This document shows positions 54,393 to 62,864 of a DNA stretch of 64,000 bases, one piece after another. The position numbers were made by a program, and so were the translations under genes. The first letter of the stretch is position 1, and each line of letters starts with the position of its first letter. Origin of the DNA: Shimazuella kribbensis DSM 45090 (GTDB lineage: Bacteria; Bacillota; Bacilli; Thermoactinomycetales; Thermoactinomycetaceae); assembly GCF_000428065.1 (NCBI RefSeq), contig NZ_ATZF01000017.1, forward strand, positions 20,328 to 84,327, in the 5' to 3' direction. Below the pieces are notes generated by a model. That model worked only from the letters and a program-made list of their open reading frames with translations, was not told the origin of the DNA and searched no databases.

Positions 54393-54611
54393 GTGGGAAC
54401 GATAAACAATATTTTCAATCTGCGTATTAACAGCGTGTCTAGCACCGCCTCCGTCAACTTTGGTAATACCATCAACGTTGGATCGGAGAGCAATACCAAA
54501 TCAGTCGGAGGATCTTCTCCAGTTGGTGATTTTTCTCGAAATGCAGACTTTGAAAGGAATATCAATATTGATCCTGATTTAGTAGATCAAACAAGGTCTG
54601 GGCTTATTTGA
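54393..54611 (+). CDS. GerPA/GerPF-like spore germination protein
   Basis: 72 aa from a GTG at 54393, since GGAGGAGGAGA lies just before it; a TTG at 54378 is inside the ribosome site. The text SSTASVNFGNTINVGSESNTKS and GDFSRNADF, with a final DPDLVDQ, follows the GerPA/GerPF pattern. It is joined to the next gene by a TGATG overlap. Confidence 0.8.
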   Translation: MGTINNIFNLRINSVSSTASVNFGNTINVGSESNTKSVGGSSPVGDFSRNADFERNINIDPDLVDQTRSGLI

Positions 54612-54886
54612 TGATCAACATAAAATTGGGATGTATCAAAATAAACTTGGTTGCTGGAGCTTCATCTGTAAATATTGGTACAGCGGTCAATATGCAAAAT
54701 TATTCTTATCAAGAAAGACATTTTTATGAAACTACTAGACCACGGCCCTTTCTGCCTCCAGGGAGTGCACCTATTGAAAGACCAGAAACAGAAAGACCCG
54801 GAAGGCCAGGAGTACCTATTGAAAGACCAGAAACAGAAAGACCCGGAAGGCCAGGAGCACCTATTGAAAGACCAGGAAGGCGATAA
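54611..54886 (+). CDS. GerPB-like protein with Pro/Arg/Glu repeat tail
   Basis: 91 aa from the ATG overlapping the previous stop. Residues 1-35 (IKINLVAGASSVNIGTAVNMQ) follow GerPB. The tail from about residue 54 is a tandem repeat of 15 residues (PIERPETERPGRPGV) present twice plus a partial third copy. Such low-complexity tails are common in coat proteins. It is the last gene of the small plus-strand unit. Confidence 0.75.
   Translation: MINIKLGCIKINLVAGASSVNIGTAVNMQNYSYQERHFYETTRPRPFLPPGSAPIERPETERPGRPGVPIERPETERPGRPGAPIERPGRR
54770..54886 (+). repeat. 45-base tandem repeat, 2.6 copies, in coding sequence
   Basis: Units 54770-54814 and 54815-54859 are identical except for one base (GTA to GCA in the last codon), followed by a shortened third unit to the stop. 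Near identity implies a recent expansion and likely length variation. Confidence 0.9.
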
Positions 54887-55049
54887 AATGTCTGCTAAAT
54901 CAATTGGAGCATAGCAAACTTTTTGGATGGTTTAAAAATGGGTTTTCTTCTCGTGGTTAAGACGTAATCCATGATAAGCATCTCCATTGTTATAATTATC
55001 AACACAACAAATCGTATAAATTAGAGATACCATGGCACCCCATCAAAAT

Positions 55050-55083
55050 AGGAAGAGACCCATTTCTCTAAGGGTCTCTTCCT
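55050..55083 (-). terminator. Terminator of the AhpD-like gene
   Basis: A perfect 12-bp stem AGGAAGAGACCC/GGGTCTCTTCCT. The minus-strand tail TATTTTG follows, just after the stop codon. Confidence 0.8.
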
Positions 55084-55090
55084 ATTGAAT

Positions 55091-55534
55091 TTAATAACAG
55101 TTTGGAAACATCCCAGTTGATATACCGATTCGATTCCAAGCGTTGATGGTATTGATCGCTAAGATAAGCGTGATAAATTCTTCTTCATTAAATTGTTTTC
55201 TTACTCGAATGTACACTTCTTCTGGTAGTCCACCTTGGGAGATTTTGGTTACCTCTTCAGTAAGTTCTAAGACAGCTTTTTCTTTCTCTGTAAACAAGGA
55301 AGATTCTCTCCAAATAGGGATGTGAATAAGACGAGCAACCTCTTGTCCGCTTGCGAGAAAGTCTTTGGAATGTCTATCAATGCAGAAGGAACAACCGTTT
55401 ATTTGGGAGGCCCTTATTTTAATTATTTCATATATCGTCCTATCGATACCCAATTGTAGTATAGTTTTTTCCTGTTGTAACATTGCTTCATAGACTTTTG
55501 GATTTGCTTCGCGGTGATTCAATCGCACGTTCAT
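55091..55534 (-). CDS. AhpD-like carboxymuconolactone decarboxylase family protein
   Basis: 147 aa. The CMD/AhpD core has the redox motif C-x2-C-x3-H in NGCSFCIDRHSK, preceded by EIIKIRASQI. Helices continue with FTEKEKAVLELTEEVTKI. Family members reduce peroxiredoxins or act as thiol peroxidases. A promoter and palindrome lie just upstream. Monocistronic, close to bcp and perR, which fits an oxidative stress role. Confidence 0.9.
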   Translation of the reverse strand: MNVRLNHREANPKVYEAMLQQEKTILQLGIDRTIYEIIKIRASQINGCSFCIDRHSKDFLASGQEVARLIHIPIWRESSLFTEKEKAVLELTEEVTKISQGGLPEEVYIRVRKQFNEEEFITLILAINTINAWNRIGISTGMFPNCY

Positions 55535-55550
55535 TCTTATCCCTCCTGAG

Positions 55551-55611
55551 GATATATAAGATATCAGAGATATTATATATCTATAATAGAATCGTTTTAG
55601 TATTTCGTCAA
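55551..55611 (-). promoter_or_regulatory. Promoter and palindromic operator of the AhpD-like gene
   Basis: On the minus strand TTGACG (55611-55606), a 17-base spacer, TATTAT (55588-55583). Just downstream lies an imperfect palindrome, GATATATAA..TATC facing GATATTATATATC (55551-55581), which would cover the transcription start. The regulator is not identified. Confidence 0.65.
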
Positions 55612-55728
55612 TGGAGGTGAGGTTATTTATTTCATGGTTTGTTGCAAAGCGGATATGCTAACCGATATAGCCACAGGTCAATCCAAAATGATAAAATAGT
55701 ATGATATGTGTGTTTGGAGGTGTTTGAT

Positions 55729-56196
55729 ATGTTAAATGAGGGTGATATAGCTCCAGACTTTACGTTACTTTCTAGTAAAGAGGAGGAAGTAACACTTTCT
55801 GATTTTCGTGGAAAAAACGTAGTTCTCTATTTCTATCCAAAGGACAGCACACCTGGATGTACAACAGAGGCATGTGATTTTCGGGATGCTCATGCTAAGT
55901 TTACAGATGTTCATACTGTCATTCTTGGAATAAGTAGGGATACCGTGTCATCTCATCAAAAATTTGTAGACAAGTATGATCTCCCATTTTTGCTGTTAAG
56001 TGATACGAATGAGACTGTTTGCAATCAATATGATGTTCTAAAAGAGAAGACATTGTTTGGTAAAACCGGTATTGGAATTGAAAGAACTACTTTTATCATT
56101 GATACAAATGGCAAAATAGTGAAGATTTATCGTAAAGTGAAAGTGAAAAATCATGTCGAGGAAGCACTTTCTTATATCAAAGATAATCTTATTTAG
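55729..56196 (+). CDS. bcp: Thioredoxin-dependent peroxiredoxin Bcp
   Basis: 155 aa from the ATG at 55729 (site TTGGAGGTG). Thiol peroxidase reducing hydrogen peroxide and lipid peroxides. Peroxidatic Cys in YPKDSTPGCTTEACDFRD, with the second Cys five residues later as in atypical two-Cys BCP. The order bcp then perR and ygzB equals B. subtilis ygaF-perR-ygzB, here with two extra genes between. Confidence 0.95.
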   Translation: MLNEGDIAPDFTLLSSKEEEVTLSDFRGKNVVLYFYPKDSTPGCTTEACDFRDAHAKFTDVHTVILGISRDTVSSHQKFVDKYDLPFLLLSDTNETVCNQYDVLKEKTLFGKTGIGIERTTFIIDTNGKIVKIYRKVKVKNHVEEALSYIKDNLI

Positions 56197-56220
56197 AAAG
56201 AGAAGAGAGGACGAGAATGG

Positions 56221-57006
56221 ATGGGGAGCCATACTGAACCCATTATGACGGAATATTATAATTTTTATGCTCGCAGTTCCAACGATATGGATCAAGATAT
56301 CACTTATTTCGTAGAACTTGCAAAGCAAACTGGTGGCCCTGTGATTGAGCTTGGATGTGGGACAGGTCGGATAAGTATTGCTATTGCTCAAGAAGGTATT
56401 GAAGTTTTTGGTGTGGAGTTTAGTGCAGAAAAACTAAAAATCGCAAAACAAAAAGCGAATGATCTCAAGTTATCTCATCGAATCAAGTGGGTAGAAGCCA
56501 GTATCACCAATTTTCAAATTCCGGGGAAAACCTGCCCTCTTATTATTATGCCTGACCGTTCTTTTTTACAATTGATCAATGTTCGCGACCAATTGAGTAC
56601 GTTGAAATCCATTCGCCGACATTTAGATGAAGGTGGACTGTTTTCTTTTCATGCTTTTGTACCACATATGCGAAAGCTGATGGATATGGAAGGGAAGCAT
56701 ACGTATCGAGGGACTTATCAAAGCGGAACAGATGAGATAGAAGTGTATGATTTTACCGAATTGGACACTTTCAATCAAATTGCTAATATTACGAGGTACA
56801 TGGAAAAGTTTAATTCACGAGGTATTTCCGTTGAGCGTACAAAATCAAAAATTCGTCTTCGATACATTTTTCCAGCTGAATTGAGTCACTTGTTGGCTGT
56901 ATGTGGTTTTAAGGTTCAAAATCGATATGGTTCTTTTTATCGAGCCCCATTCGATTCCAATAGTGAAGAGTTGATTGTGGAAGCTGTCAAGATTGCAAGG
57001 AGGTAA
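56221..57006 (+). CDS. SAM-dependent methyltransferase
   Basis: 261 aa. Class I fold with motif I VIELGCGTGRISIAIA, motif II acidic end VFGVEFS, and LIIMPDRSFLQL at the motif IV position. The C-terminal part ends with the strand RYGSFYRAPFDSNSEELIVEA common in COG2226-type enzymes. The target is unknown. It is 24 bases after bcp and its end nearly touches nth. Confidence 0.88.
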   Translation: MGSHTEPIMTEYYNFYARSSNDMDQDITYFVELAKQTGGPVIELGCGTGRISIAIAQEGIEVFGVEFSAEKLKIAKQKANDLKLSHRIKWVEASITNFQIPGKTCPLIIMPDRSFLQLINVRDQLSTLKSIRRHLDEGGLFSFHAFVPHMRKLMDMEGKHTYRGTYQSGTDEIEVYDFTELDTFNQIANITRYMEKFNSRGISVERTKSKIRLRYIFPAELSHLLAVCGFKVQNRYGSFYRAPFDSNSEELIVEAVKIARR

Positions 57007-57010
57007 CGTG

Positions 57011-57658
57011 ATGCGAGTTTCAGCAAAAAAAATTTTAGAAACCTTAGCAGATATGTATCCAGACGCGCATTGCGAGTTAGAATTCGATACCCCTTTTCAA
57101 TTATTGATTGCAACCATACTTTCTGCTCAGTCTACGGATGTGCAGGTAAATAAAGTAACCAAAGGATTGTTTGAACAACATCCTACAGCAGAAGCGATGT
57201 TACGTATGTCAGAGGACCAGTTAGCAAATGAGATTAGAGGACTTGGGTTATTTCGTAATAAGAGTAAAAATATTTATCAGACCTGTCGGATATTGGTTGA
57301 AGCATATAACGGACAAGTCCCTATGGAACGTGATGCACTTGAAGCATTACCCGGTGTAGGAAGAAAAACAGCAAGTGTCGTTTTGAGCAATGCGTTTGGT
57401 GTACCTGCTCTTGCTGTAGATACACATGTCCAGAGAGTTTCTAACAGGTTGGCCTTAGTAAAAAGTGATACACCAATAGAAACGGAAAAGCAATTGATTA
57501 AAAAAGTACCAAAGAAAAAATGGTTGGATACCCATCATCAGCTTATTTGGCATGGTCGAAGATTATGTATGGCTCGAAAGCCAAAGTGTTCGTTGTGTGA
57601 TCTATTACCTTATTGCAAATATGGGCAAGCTAACATTGACAAGATTATAAGTAAGTAG
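57011..57658 (+). CDS. nth: Endonuclease III
   Basis: 215 aa from the ATG at 57011 with AAGGAGGTAACGTG. DNA glycosylase/AP lyase for oxidised pyrimidines. The helix-hairpin-helix LPGVGRKTASVVLSNAF has the catalytic Lys, followed by AVDTHVQRVSNRL with the catalytic Asp. The C-terminal 4Fe-4S cluster motif is C-x6-C-x2-C-x5-C (CMARKPKCSLCDLLPYC). The second FeS glycosylase in the window after mutY. Confidence 0.96.
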   Translation: MRVSAKKILETLADMYPDAHCELEFDTPFQLLIATILSAQSTDVQVNKVTKGLFEQHPTAEAMLRMSEDQLANEIRGLGLFRNKSKNIYQTCRILVEAYNGQVPMERDALEALPGVGRKTASVVLSNAFGVPALAVDTHVQRVSNRLALVKSDTPIETEKQLIKKVPKKKWLDTHHQLIWHGRRLCMARKPKCSLCDLLPYCKYGQANIDKIISK

Positions 57659-57669
57659 TTATTCTTAAG

Positions 57670-57684
57670 TTAGAATCATTTTTA
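57670..57684 (+). promoter_or_regulatory. Possible PerR box upstream of perR
   Basis: TTAGAATCATTTTTA matches the PerR consensus TTATAATNATTATAA at 10 or 11 of 14 defined positions by eye and lies 20 bases before the perR start, which would allow autoregulation. Confidence 0.45.
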
Positions 57685-57703
57685 TAAATCGAGGTGAGAC
57701 CAA

Positions 57704-58162
57704 ATGGCGAATGGCCGCTTGATGGAGGCAGTGGAAACTTTAAAAATTCAGGGAGTTCGCATGACCCCTCAAAGGCATGCCATTTTGAATTATTTATTGT
57801 CCAGTATTCAACATCCTACAGCAGATGAAATATATAAATCTTTGTCTGATAACTTTCCAAATATGAGTGTTGCAACTGTGTACAATAATTTAAGGTTGTT
57901 TCGAGAAGCCGGGTTGATTCGAGAGTTGACCTATGGTGATGCTTCAAGTCGATTTGATGCAAACATGAATGATCACTATCATGTCATCTGTCATCATTGC
58001 GGACACATCACAGATTTTGATTATCCAGTTTTATCCCAAGTAGAAAAATCTGCAAGTGAAATGACTGGATATCAAGTGAACACGCATCGGCTTGAGATCT
58101 ATGGAACTTGCCCCATGTGTCAAAAAGAACTGCACCAACAAAAAAAAGAGCACTTGTCTTAA
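57704..58162 (+). CDS. perR: Peroxide-sensing repressor PerR (Fur family)
   Basis: 152 aa. Winged helix GVRMTPQRHAILNYLL with SVATVYNNLRLFREAGLI. Regulatory metal ligands are seen as SRFD, NDHYHVIC and the Asp in TDFDYP, which marks PerR rather than Fur. Structural zinc is held by CHHC and CPMC. Peroxide oxidises the His ligands and releases repression. Downstream ygzB is convergent, with overlapping stops, as in B. subtilis. Confidence 0.94.
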   Translation: MANGRLMEAVETLKIQGVRMTPQRHAILNYLLSSIQHPTADEIYKSLSDNFPNMSVATVYNNLRLFREAGLIRELTYGDASSRFDANMNDHYHVICHHCGHITDFDYPVLSQVEKSASEMTGYQVNTHRLEIYGTCPMCQKELHQQKKEHLS

Positions 58163-58182
58163 GACAGTGGCTCTTCTTTTTT
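58142..58182. terminator. Bidirectional terminator of perR and ygzB
   Basis: AAGAGC..TTGTC pairs with GACAG..GCTCTT around TTAA. Plus-strand tail CTTTTTTT, minus-strand tail TTTTTTT. Both stop codons fall inside the stem. Confidence 0.75.
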
Positions 58183-58485
58183 TGTTTCGGGCGCATCTTT
58201 AGGATCAACAGAGAGAATAGCCTTGCAGTGCATGCATTGATCTCTACGACCTAGAACTTTTGTATGCTTTCCACACTCTGGACAGGTGACGCGAAGAGAT
58301 TGGGTGGATAAAATACCAACCCAAAAATAAATTCCCACACTGCCTAGTACAAAAACCATCCCAAACGCAATGAACAACGCCATCCAACTAGGGATTAAAA
58401 ATCCAATATACATCACGCCTACCCCTAAAAAGATCAAAAGCAGGGCAAAGGTTCGTATTTTATTTAATTTGCCTGAAAGTAACAT
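58159..58485 (-). CDS. ygzB: YgzB family membrane protein with zinc ribbon
   Basis: 108 aa from the ATG at 58485 (GGGAGGG site). Two membrane helices (about 12-32 and 37-60), then a C-terminal zinc ribbon CPECGKH...CMHCKA. DUF2614/YgzB, function unknown, always near perR in bacilli. Its stop overlaps that of perR by 4 bases. Confidence 0.92.
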   Translation of the reverse strand: MLLSGKLNKIRTFALLLIFLGVGVMYIGFLIPSWMALFIAFGMVFVLGSVGIYFWVGILSTQSLRVTCPECGKHTKVLGRRDQCMHCKAILSVDPKDAPETKKEEPLS

Positions 58486-58567
58486 AAAGAGCCCTCCCAA
58501 GCAATCATTGTATCACAGGTCAAAATATATCAGTAAGATAAGGTGTATTTTTCTATTCTGTTGTATA

Positions 58568-58584
58568 CTGAGAATAGTTCTCAG
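58568..58584 (+). promoter_or_regulatory. Inverted repeat CTGAGAA-N3-TTCTCAG before the MATE gene
   Basis: A perfect 7-bp palindrome beginning inside a TATACT -10-like box (58564-58569) and 11 bases before the start codon. It may be an operator for a drug-responsive regulator or a hairpin affecting translation. Confidence 0.5.
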
Positions 58585-58595
58585 CGAAGGGTCCT

Positions 58596-59984
58596 ATGGT
58601 GAAAAAGGGAAAACACAGGAAAAAGCCCCCATATGATGGAGTGCTGAATAAGACGAAGTGGTCATTCTTGACCAGTCTGTCAGCCGTTTTGGGCGACTTC
58701 ATCAATTTGATGTTTCTCGCACATTTGGGAACGGCAGCCATCACAGGTGTAGCAGCAACTGCCATTATTAACTTTTTCTTTGTCAGTGTTGACAAGAATG
58801 GTTTGAAGGCAGTGACTGGTCGATTGGTAGGTCAATCCACTAGTGAGGAACTGGCCAATCTTCCATCTTACCTCCAACAAGTGAAAGAGGAAGCGAAAGA
58901 GAATCGAGGGATGGTACTAGTACAACATATTACCTATAATTCCCTCTTCTCAAGCTTGTTGTTGGGTTTGCTGGTTGGAGTTTTGGCAATTGCATTTCCT
59001 AGAGAAATTTTGGAACTTGGTGGAGCCGAACGCGCTGTTGCAGTGTATGCGGCACCCTATTTTCAAATTATCATGGGATGCGTTGTCTTTACTGCCATTG
59101 CCAACAGCTTGACGAGTACACTCAATGGCCTCAAAGAGACAAAGAGTGTAACAATTGCAGCAACTAGCGTGTTCTTTGTACAGATCACACTTGGATACCT
59201 AGCCGTAAACGTACTGGACTTCGGGCTTAAGGGTGTGGCATGTGCGAATGTAGCCGCTATTGTTATGCAAGTCGTTATCCTAGCTCGTATGCTTCACAAA
59301 AAGGGATTTTCCAATCGTCTAGTTAAACTACGTCCAGATTGTCATTTCCAATGGGGAACATGCAAAGAAGCTTGGCCTTTGATTTTTGAAAGGCTGAGTT
59401 TCCAAGCGTGCGTTGCTGTCTTTTGGCATGTTCTTCAAAGCCATGGAACAGAAGTGATGGCTTCGTATCGAATTGCGAACCAGATTACTTTGATTCCATT
59501 GGCTTTCTTTATCGGGTTGTACCCTGTGATCACTCCCTACGTATCCCAGTACTATGGGAACAAAGAATATCGGTCCATCCGATCTTTCACCACAACGATC
59601 CTTCTTGTGGGTACCCTTTGTTGTGGTATCGTACTAATGGGAACCTACTTCATCGGTCCATGGGTGACAACACAGCTCTTTACAGATGACAAGAGCCTAC
59701 TAGAAATGACAAAGATGTGGCTCTTGTTTCTCGTGTTTACGCATGTGTCCAATACAGCACTTCAAATCGTTACATACTCCCTGAAGGCTGTAGGATCAAA
59801 AAACATCATTTTGATCAGCAGTTTGGCGAGTAATGGAGCTTGGGGTGTTTCGCTCTATTTGTGGGGATCAACTGGAAATTTGATGTTGATTTCCTCGCTT
59901 CAAGTAGTGGCTACCATCGTGAAGATGGCCATCCTCTGTTGGTATTTCTACAGTAGGAGATGGGAGCCAAGAGATGTCTTTTAA
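58596..59984 (+). CDS. MATE family efflux transporter
   Basis: 462 aa, twelve helices in two related halves. MATE text includes INLMFLAHLGTAAITGVAAT, GLKGVACANVAAIVMQ, FERLSFQACVAVFW and ASYRIANQITLIPLAFFIGL. Exports cationic drugs or secondary products with Na+ or H+. A basic N-terminus of 20 residues precedes the first helix. Third positions are noticeably richer in G/C than in the neighbours, as in the MFS gene at 38742, suggesting transfer. Site GAAGGG. Confidence 0.92.
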   Translation: MVKKGKHRKKPPYDGVLNKTKWSFLTSLSAVLGDFINLMFLAHLGTAAITGVAATAIINFFFVSVDKNGLKAVTGRLVGQSTSEELANLPSYLQQVKEEAKENRGMVLVQHITYNSLFSSLLLGLLVGVLAIAFPREILELGGAERAVAVYAAPYFQIIMGCVVFTAIANSLTSTLNGLKETKSVTIAATSVFFVQITLGYLAVNVLDFGLKGVACANVAAIVMQVVILARMLHKKGFSNRLVKLRPDCHFQWGTCKEAWPLIFERLSFQACVAVFWHVLQSHGTEVMASYRIANQITLIPLAFFIGLYPVITPYVSQYYGNKEYRSIRSFTTTILLVGTLCCGIVLMGTYFIGPWVTTQLFTDDKSLLEMTKMWLLFLVFTHVSNTALQIVTYSLKAVGSKNIILISSLASNGAWGVSLYLWGSTGNLMLISSLQVVATIVKMAILCWYFYSRRWEPRDVF

Positions 59985-60018
59985 TCACATTCGCTAACTA
60001 AATAAAAAAAGAAAATTA

Positions 60019-60049
60019 GTGCCCCATCTTCTGCTGGTAGATGGGGCAC
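60019..60049. terminator. Terminator after the MATE gene
   Basis: A perfect 11-bp stem GTGCCCCATCT/AGATGGGGCAC. The T run is better on the minus strand, though only the MATE gene ends here. Confidence 0.65.
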
Positions 60050-60147
60050 AGGCTTTATTTAAGAGTAATGCCAACTTAGTATTGGTAGACTTCGTAAAGA
60101 TGGAGAAGCTTTTTTTGCAAAAAGTTTCTTTTTTTTTATAGACAAAA

Positions 60148-60208
60148 TGAACGAATAGGTGTAATATCGTACATATAATAAATGAACGAAAAGCTTTGAA
60201 ATCGTTCA
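60148..60208 (+). promoter_or_regulatory. ABC exporter promoter with three TGAACGA motifs
   Basis: TGAACGA occurs at 60148-60154 and 60183-60189 and, inverted (TCGTTCA), at 60202-60208. TATAAT is at 60174-60179 between them. TGAACG/CGTTCA half-sites are typical of TetR-family operators, and a TetR gene ends the operon. Confidence 0.6.
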
Positions 60209-60261
60209 ATCAAATGAAGTGATAGGAAGTAGTATGAACCAAATTTACGGAGGTGTCTAGG

Positions 60262-61149
60262 ATGTCTGTGATTGAAATGAAAAAATTGAGTAAGTTCTAT
60301 GGTAAACATCAGGCTCTTAAAGAAGTAAGTATGCAGGTGGAAAAAGGGGAAGTCTATGGATTTATCGGACCAAATGGAGCAGGGAAATCTACAACGATAC
60401 GAATTTTACTCGGATTGCTTCGGAAAAGCTCTGGTGAAGTAAAGTTGTTTGAGGCAGACCCTTGGGTTGATGCAGTGAATTTACATCAACGATTGGCATA
60501 TGTACCAGGAGATGTGAATTTATGGCCAAACTTAACCGGTGGGGAAGTAATTGATCTACTAGGTAAGTTGAGAGGAAATTATGATCTCGATCGTCGGAAA
60601 GCACTGATCGATCGTTTTCAACTCGATCCAACAAAAAAATGTCGTTCTTATTCCAAAGGGAATAGACAAAAAGTCGCTCTCATTTCAGCTTTTGCTTCAG
60701 ATGCCGATTTGTTTATTTTAGATGAACCCACATCTGGTCTTGATCCACTAATGGAATCTATTTTTCAGGAGTGTGTAGCGGAAGTAAAGAAAAATGGGAA
60801 AACAGTATTACTTTCCAGCCATATTCTTGAAGAAGTAGAGAAGCTTTGCGATCGAGTTAGTATTATCAAGGATGGGAAAATTATCGAATCTGGCTCCTTT
60901 GCTGAAATGCGCCATCTTACCCGGACACATATTTCCATTGAAACATTTCAACCAATATCAGGTCTTGATCAACTTGATGGGGTATATGAAATCAAACAAG
61001 AAGGTAGTCAAACCAAATTTATCGCAGATACAGATAAATTAGATGCAATTTTACGCCATGTCACTTCATTTGGAGTACGTAATTTGCAAAGTGCACCTCC
61101 TACATTAGAAGAACTCTTTATGCGTCATTATGAAAGAGGGGTAAAATAA
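60262..61149 (+). CDS. ABC exporter ATPase
   Basis: 295 aa from the ATG at 60262 (GGAGGTG site). Walker A GPNGAGKST, signature YSKGNRQKV, Walker B LFILDEPTSGLDP, switch SSHILEE. The C-terminal extension is of the drug-exporter type (DrrA/YxlF-like). Its stop overlaps the permease start by one base. With the permease and TetR it forms an inducible export module. Confidence 0.93.
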   Translation: MSVIEMKKLSKFYGKHQALKEVSMQVEKGEVYGFIGPNGAGKSTTIRILLGLLRKSSGEVKLFEADPWVDAVNLHQRLAYVPGDVNLWPNLTGGEVIDLLGKLRGNYDLDRRKALIDRFQLDPTKKCRSYSKGNRQKVALISAFASDADLFILDEPTSGLDPLMESIFQECVAEVKKNGKTVLLSSHILEEVEKLCDRVSIIKDGKIIESGSFAEMRHLTRTHISIETFQPISGLDQLDGVYEIKQEGSQTKFIADTDKLDAILRHVTSFGVRNLQSAPPTLEELFMRHYERGVK

Positions 61150-62756
61150 TGAAACGGGAATATTTAGCTGGGACAGGTTTGCTATTAAAACTGATAATGC
61201 GCCGGGAGAGATTTGCTGCACCTGCATGGATGATTATCATTTTTGTCATTGTAGTTGGGATGGCGAATACGTATAAAAAGTTATTTTCTACACCTGCCTT
61301 GCAACAATCTTTTGCTAAAGAAATTAGTAGTAACAATACATTTTTGGCTTTTGCTGGACAGGTTTACGATCCAAGTTTGGGTGGTTTGGTATTTTGGAGG
61401 GTGGGTGAATTTGCTCTTACTCTACTAGCATTGATGGCAGTATTTATGGTGATTCGTCATACTCGAACAGACGAGGAAACAGGAAGAAGTGAATGGTTAG
61501 GATCAGGTTCGATTGGTAGGTATGCTCCAGTTACTGCAACGCTTGTCTTCGTATGTGGTGTAAGTGTTCTTACAGGTTTGTTAAACATCGGCGGTCTTAT
61601 CATGATGGGTCTAGAACCTATTGGTTCCATTGCTTTTGGTCTATCCATGGCGGCGATTGGTTGTTTTTACGCTTCAGTAGGTGCATTAAGTGCACAGTTA
61701 TTTACAAACGCTCGCTCTGCAATTTCGATAGCCAGTGTAGTTTTGGGAATTTCATATTTTTTGAGATTCGTTGGTGATGGCAGTCGTCAAGATTGGATTT
61801 TGTGGCTTACTCCCCAAGGATGGGGACATCAAATTCGCCCTTATGGCGATGAACAATGGAGTGTTCTTCTTCTCTTCGCAGCAGCAACGATAGTTGTTGC
61901 GGGATCAGCCTACTATCTTCTTTTACGTCGAGACATAGGATCTGGTATACTAGCTACCCGATCAGGTCCAGCTCATGGACATCAATTAACAAGTCCTTTT
62001 GCACTCGCTTGGCGCCTTCAACGAGGAATGTTTTATATTTGGTTAGCCTGTTTTGGAGTTATGGGAATAGCATTGGGTAGTCTTGCTCTTGGGCTTTCCA
62101 ATTCTGGTGTAAGCCCACAGATTATGGAGTTTTTCAAACGATTTAGTTTAGGTCAATCCAATATTATTAATGCTTATTTTTGGGCAATATTGATAACATT
62201 AGGGCTTGTCGCAGCTCTCTACACGGTTTTGGCTACACTGCGGGTACATGCAGAGGAAGCAGCTGGTCGTGCTGAAACAGTGCTATCGACAAGAGTAAGT
62301 CGGACGCAATTGATTATGAGTCATTTTTTGATAGCCCAATTAGGAGCAGCTATATTATTAACAATAGGCGGTATATCCATCGGACTTACTTATGGAATAC
62401 AAACAGGCAATATCAATCACGAGTTTACTCGCATCTTGATTGGGGCATTAATTCAAATACCTGCTGCTTGGGTGTTAGGGGCAATAACTTTACTATTCTT
62501 CGGGTTTCTCCCAAAAATAACAGTTGCTATTTCTTGGGGCATTTGGTTACTAGTCAATGTTTTTGGAGAAGTTTTGGGTCCAATCATGGGTTTAAATTAC
62601 TGGTTAGCGAATATGATTTCCCCTTTTCACTATCTTCCTAATACGATAGCAGGTGCAGAGCTTTCTATACTGCCTTTGCTAGGATTACTTGGTGTGACGG
62701 TAATAATGACTTTAATCGGATTATTAGCTTTTCGTCGTAGAGCAATTGGTGCGTAA
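61149..62756 (+). CDS. ABC permease, polyketide-antibiotic exporter type
   Basis: 535 aa, about twelve helices, i.e. a fused two-unit permease. VIRHTRTDEETGRSEWLGSGSIGRYA after helix 2 and LRVHAEEAAGRAETVLSTRVSR in the second half are the repeated cytoplasmic motif of TnrB3/TetrB-like exporters (COG3559). ATG overlaps the ATPase stop. The substrate is unknown; it may be a drug or a self-made compound. Confidence 0.9.
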   Translation: MKREYLAGTGLLLKLIMRRERFAAPAWMIIIFVIVVGMANTYKKLFSTPALQQSFAKEISSNNTFLAFAGQVYDPSLGGLVFWRVGEFALTLLALMAVFMVIRHTRTDEETGRSEWLGSGSIGRYAPVTATLVFVCGVSVLTGLLNIGGLIMMGLEPIGSIAFGLSMAAIGCFYASVGALSAQLFTNARSAISIASVVLGISYFLRFVGDGSRQDWILWLTPQGWGHQIRPYGDEQWSVLLLFAAATIVVAGSAYYLLLRRDIGSGILATRSGPAHGHQLTSPFALAWRLQRGMFYIWLACFGVMGIALGSLALGLSNSGVSPQIMEFFKRFSLGQSNIINAYFWAILITLGLVAALYTVLATLRVHAEEAAGRAETVLSTRVSRTQLIMSHFLIAQLGAAILLTIGGISIGLTYGIQTGNINHEFTRILIGALIQIPAAWVLGAITLLFFGFLPKITVAISWGIWLLVNVFGEVLGPIMGLNYWLANMISPFHYLPNTIAGAELSILPLLGLLGVTVIMTLIGLLAFRRRAIGA

Positions 62757-62864
62757 TCGTCACTTTTATGGTTATTTCAGTATACGACACATGTATAAAA
62801 TACAGGAGATTAGAATGAAAACGAGAAAACTGTAATTATTTAAGAATTAGGAGGATTGTTTACT

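Noticed and set aside
59994..60209. A 71-codon minus-strand frame after the MATE gene
   Set aside because: It crosses a terminator stem and the exporter's operators, has no ribosome site, and is composed of AT-rich low-complexity codons.
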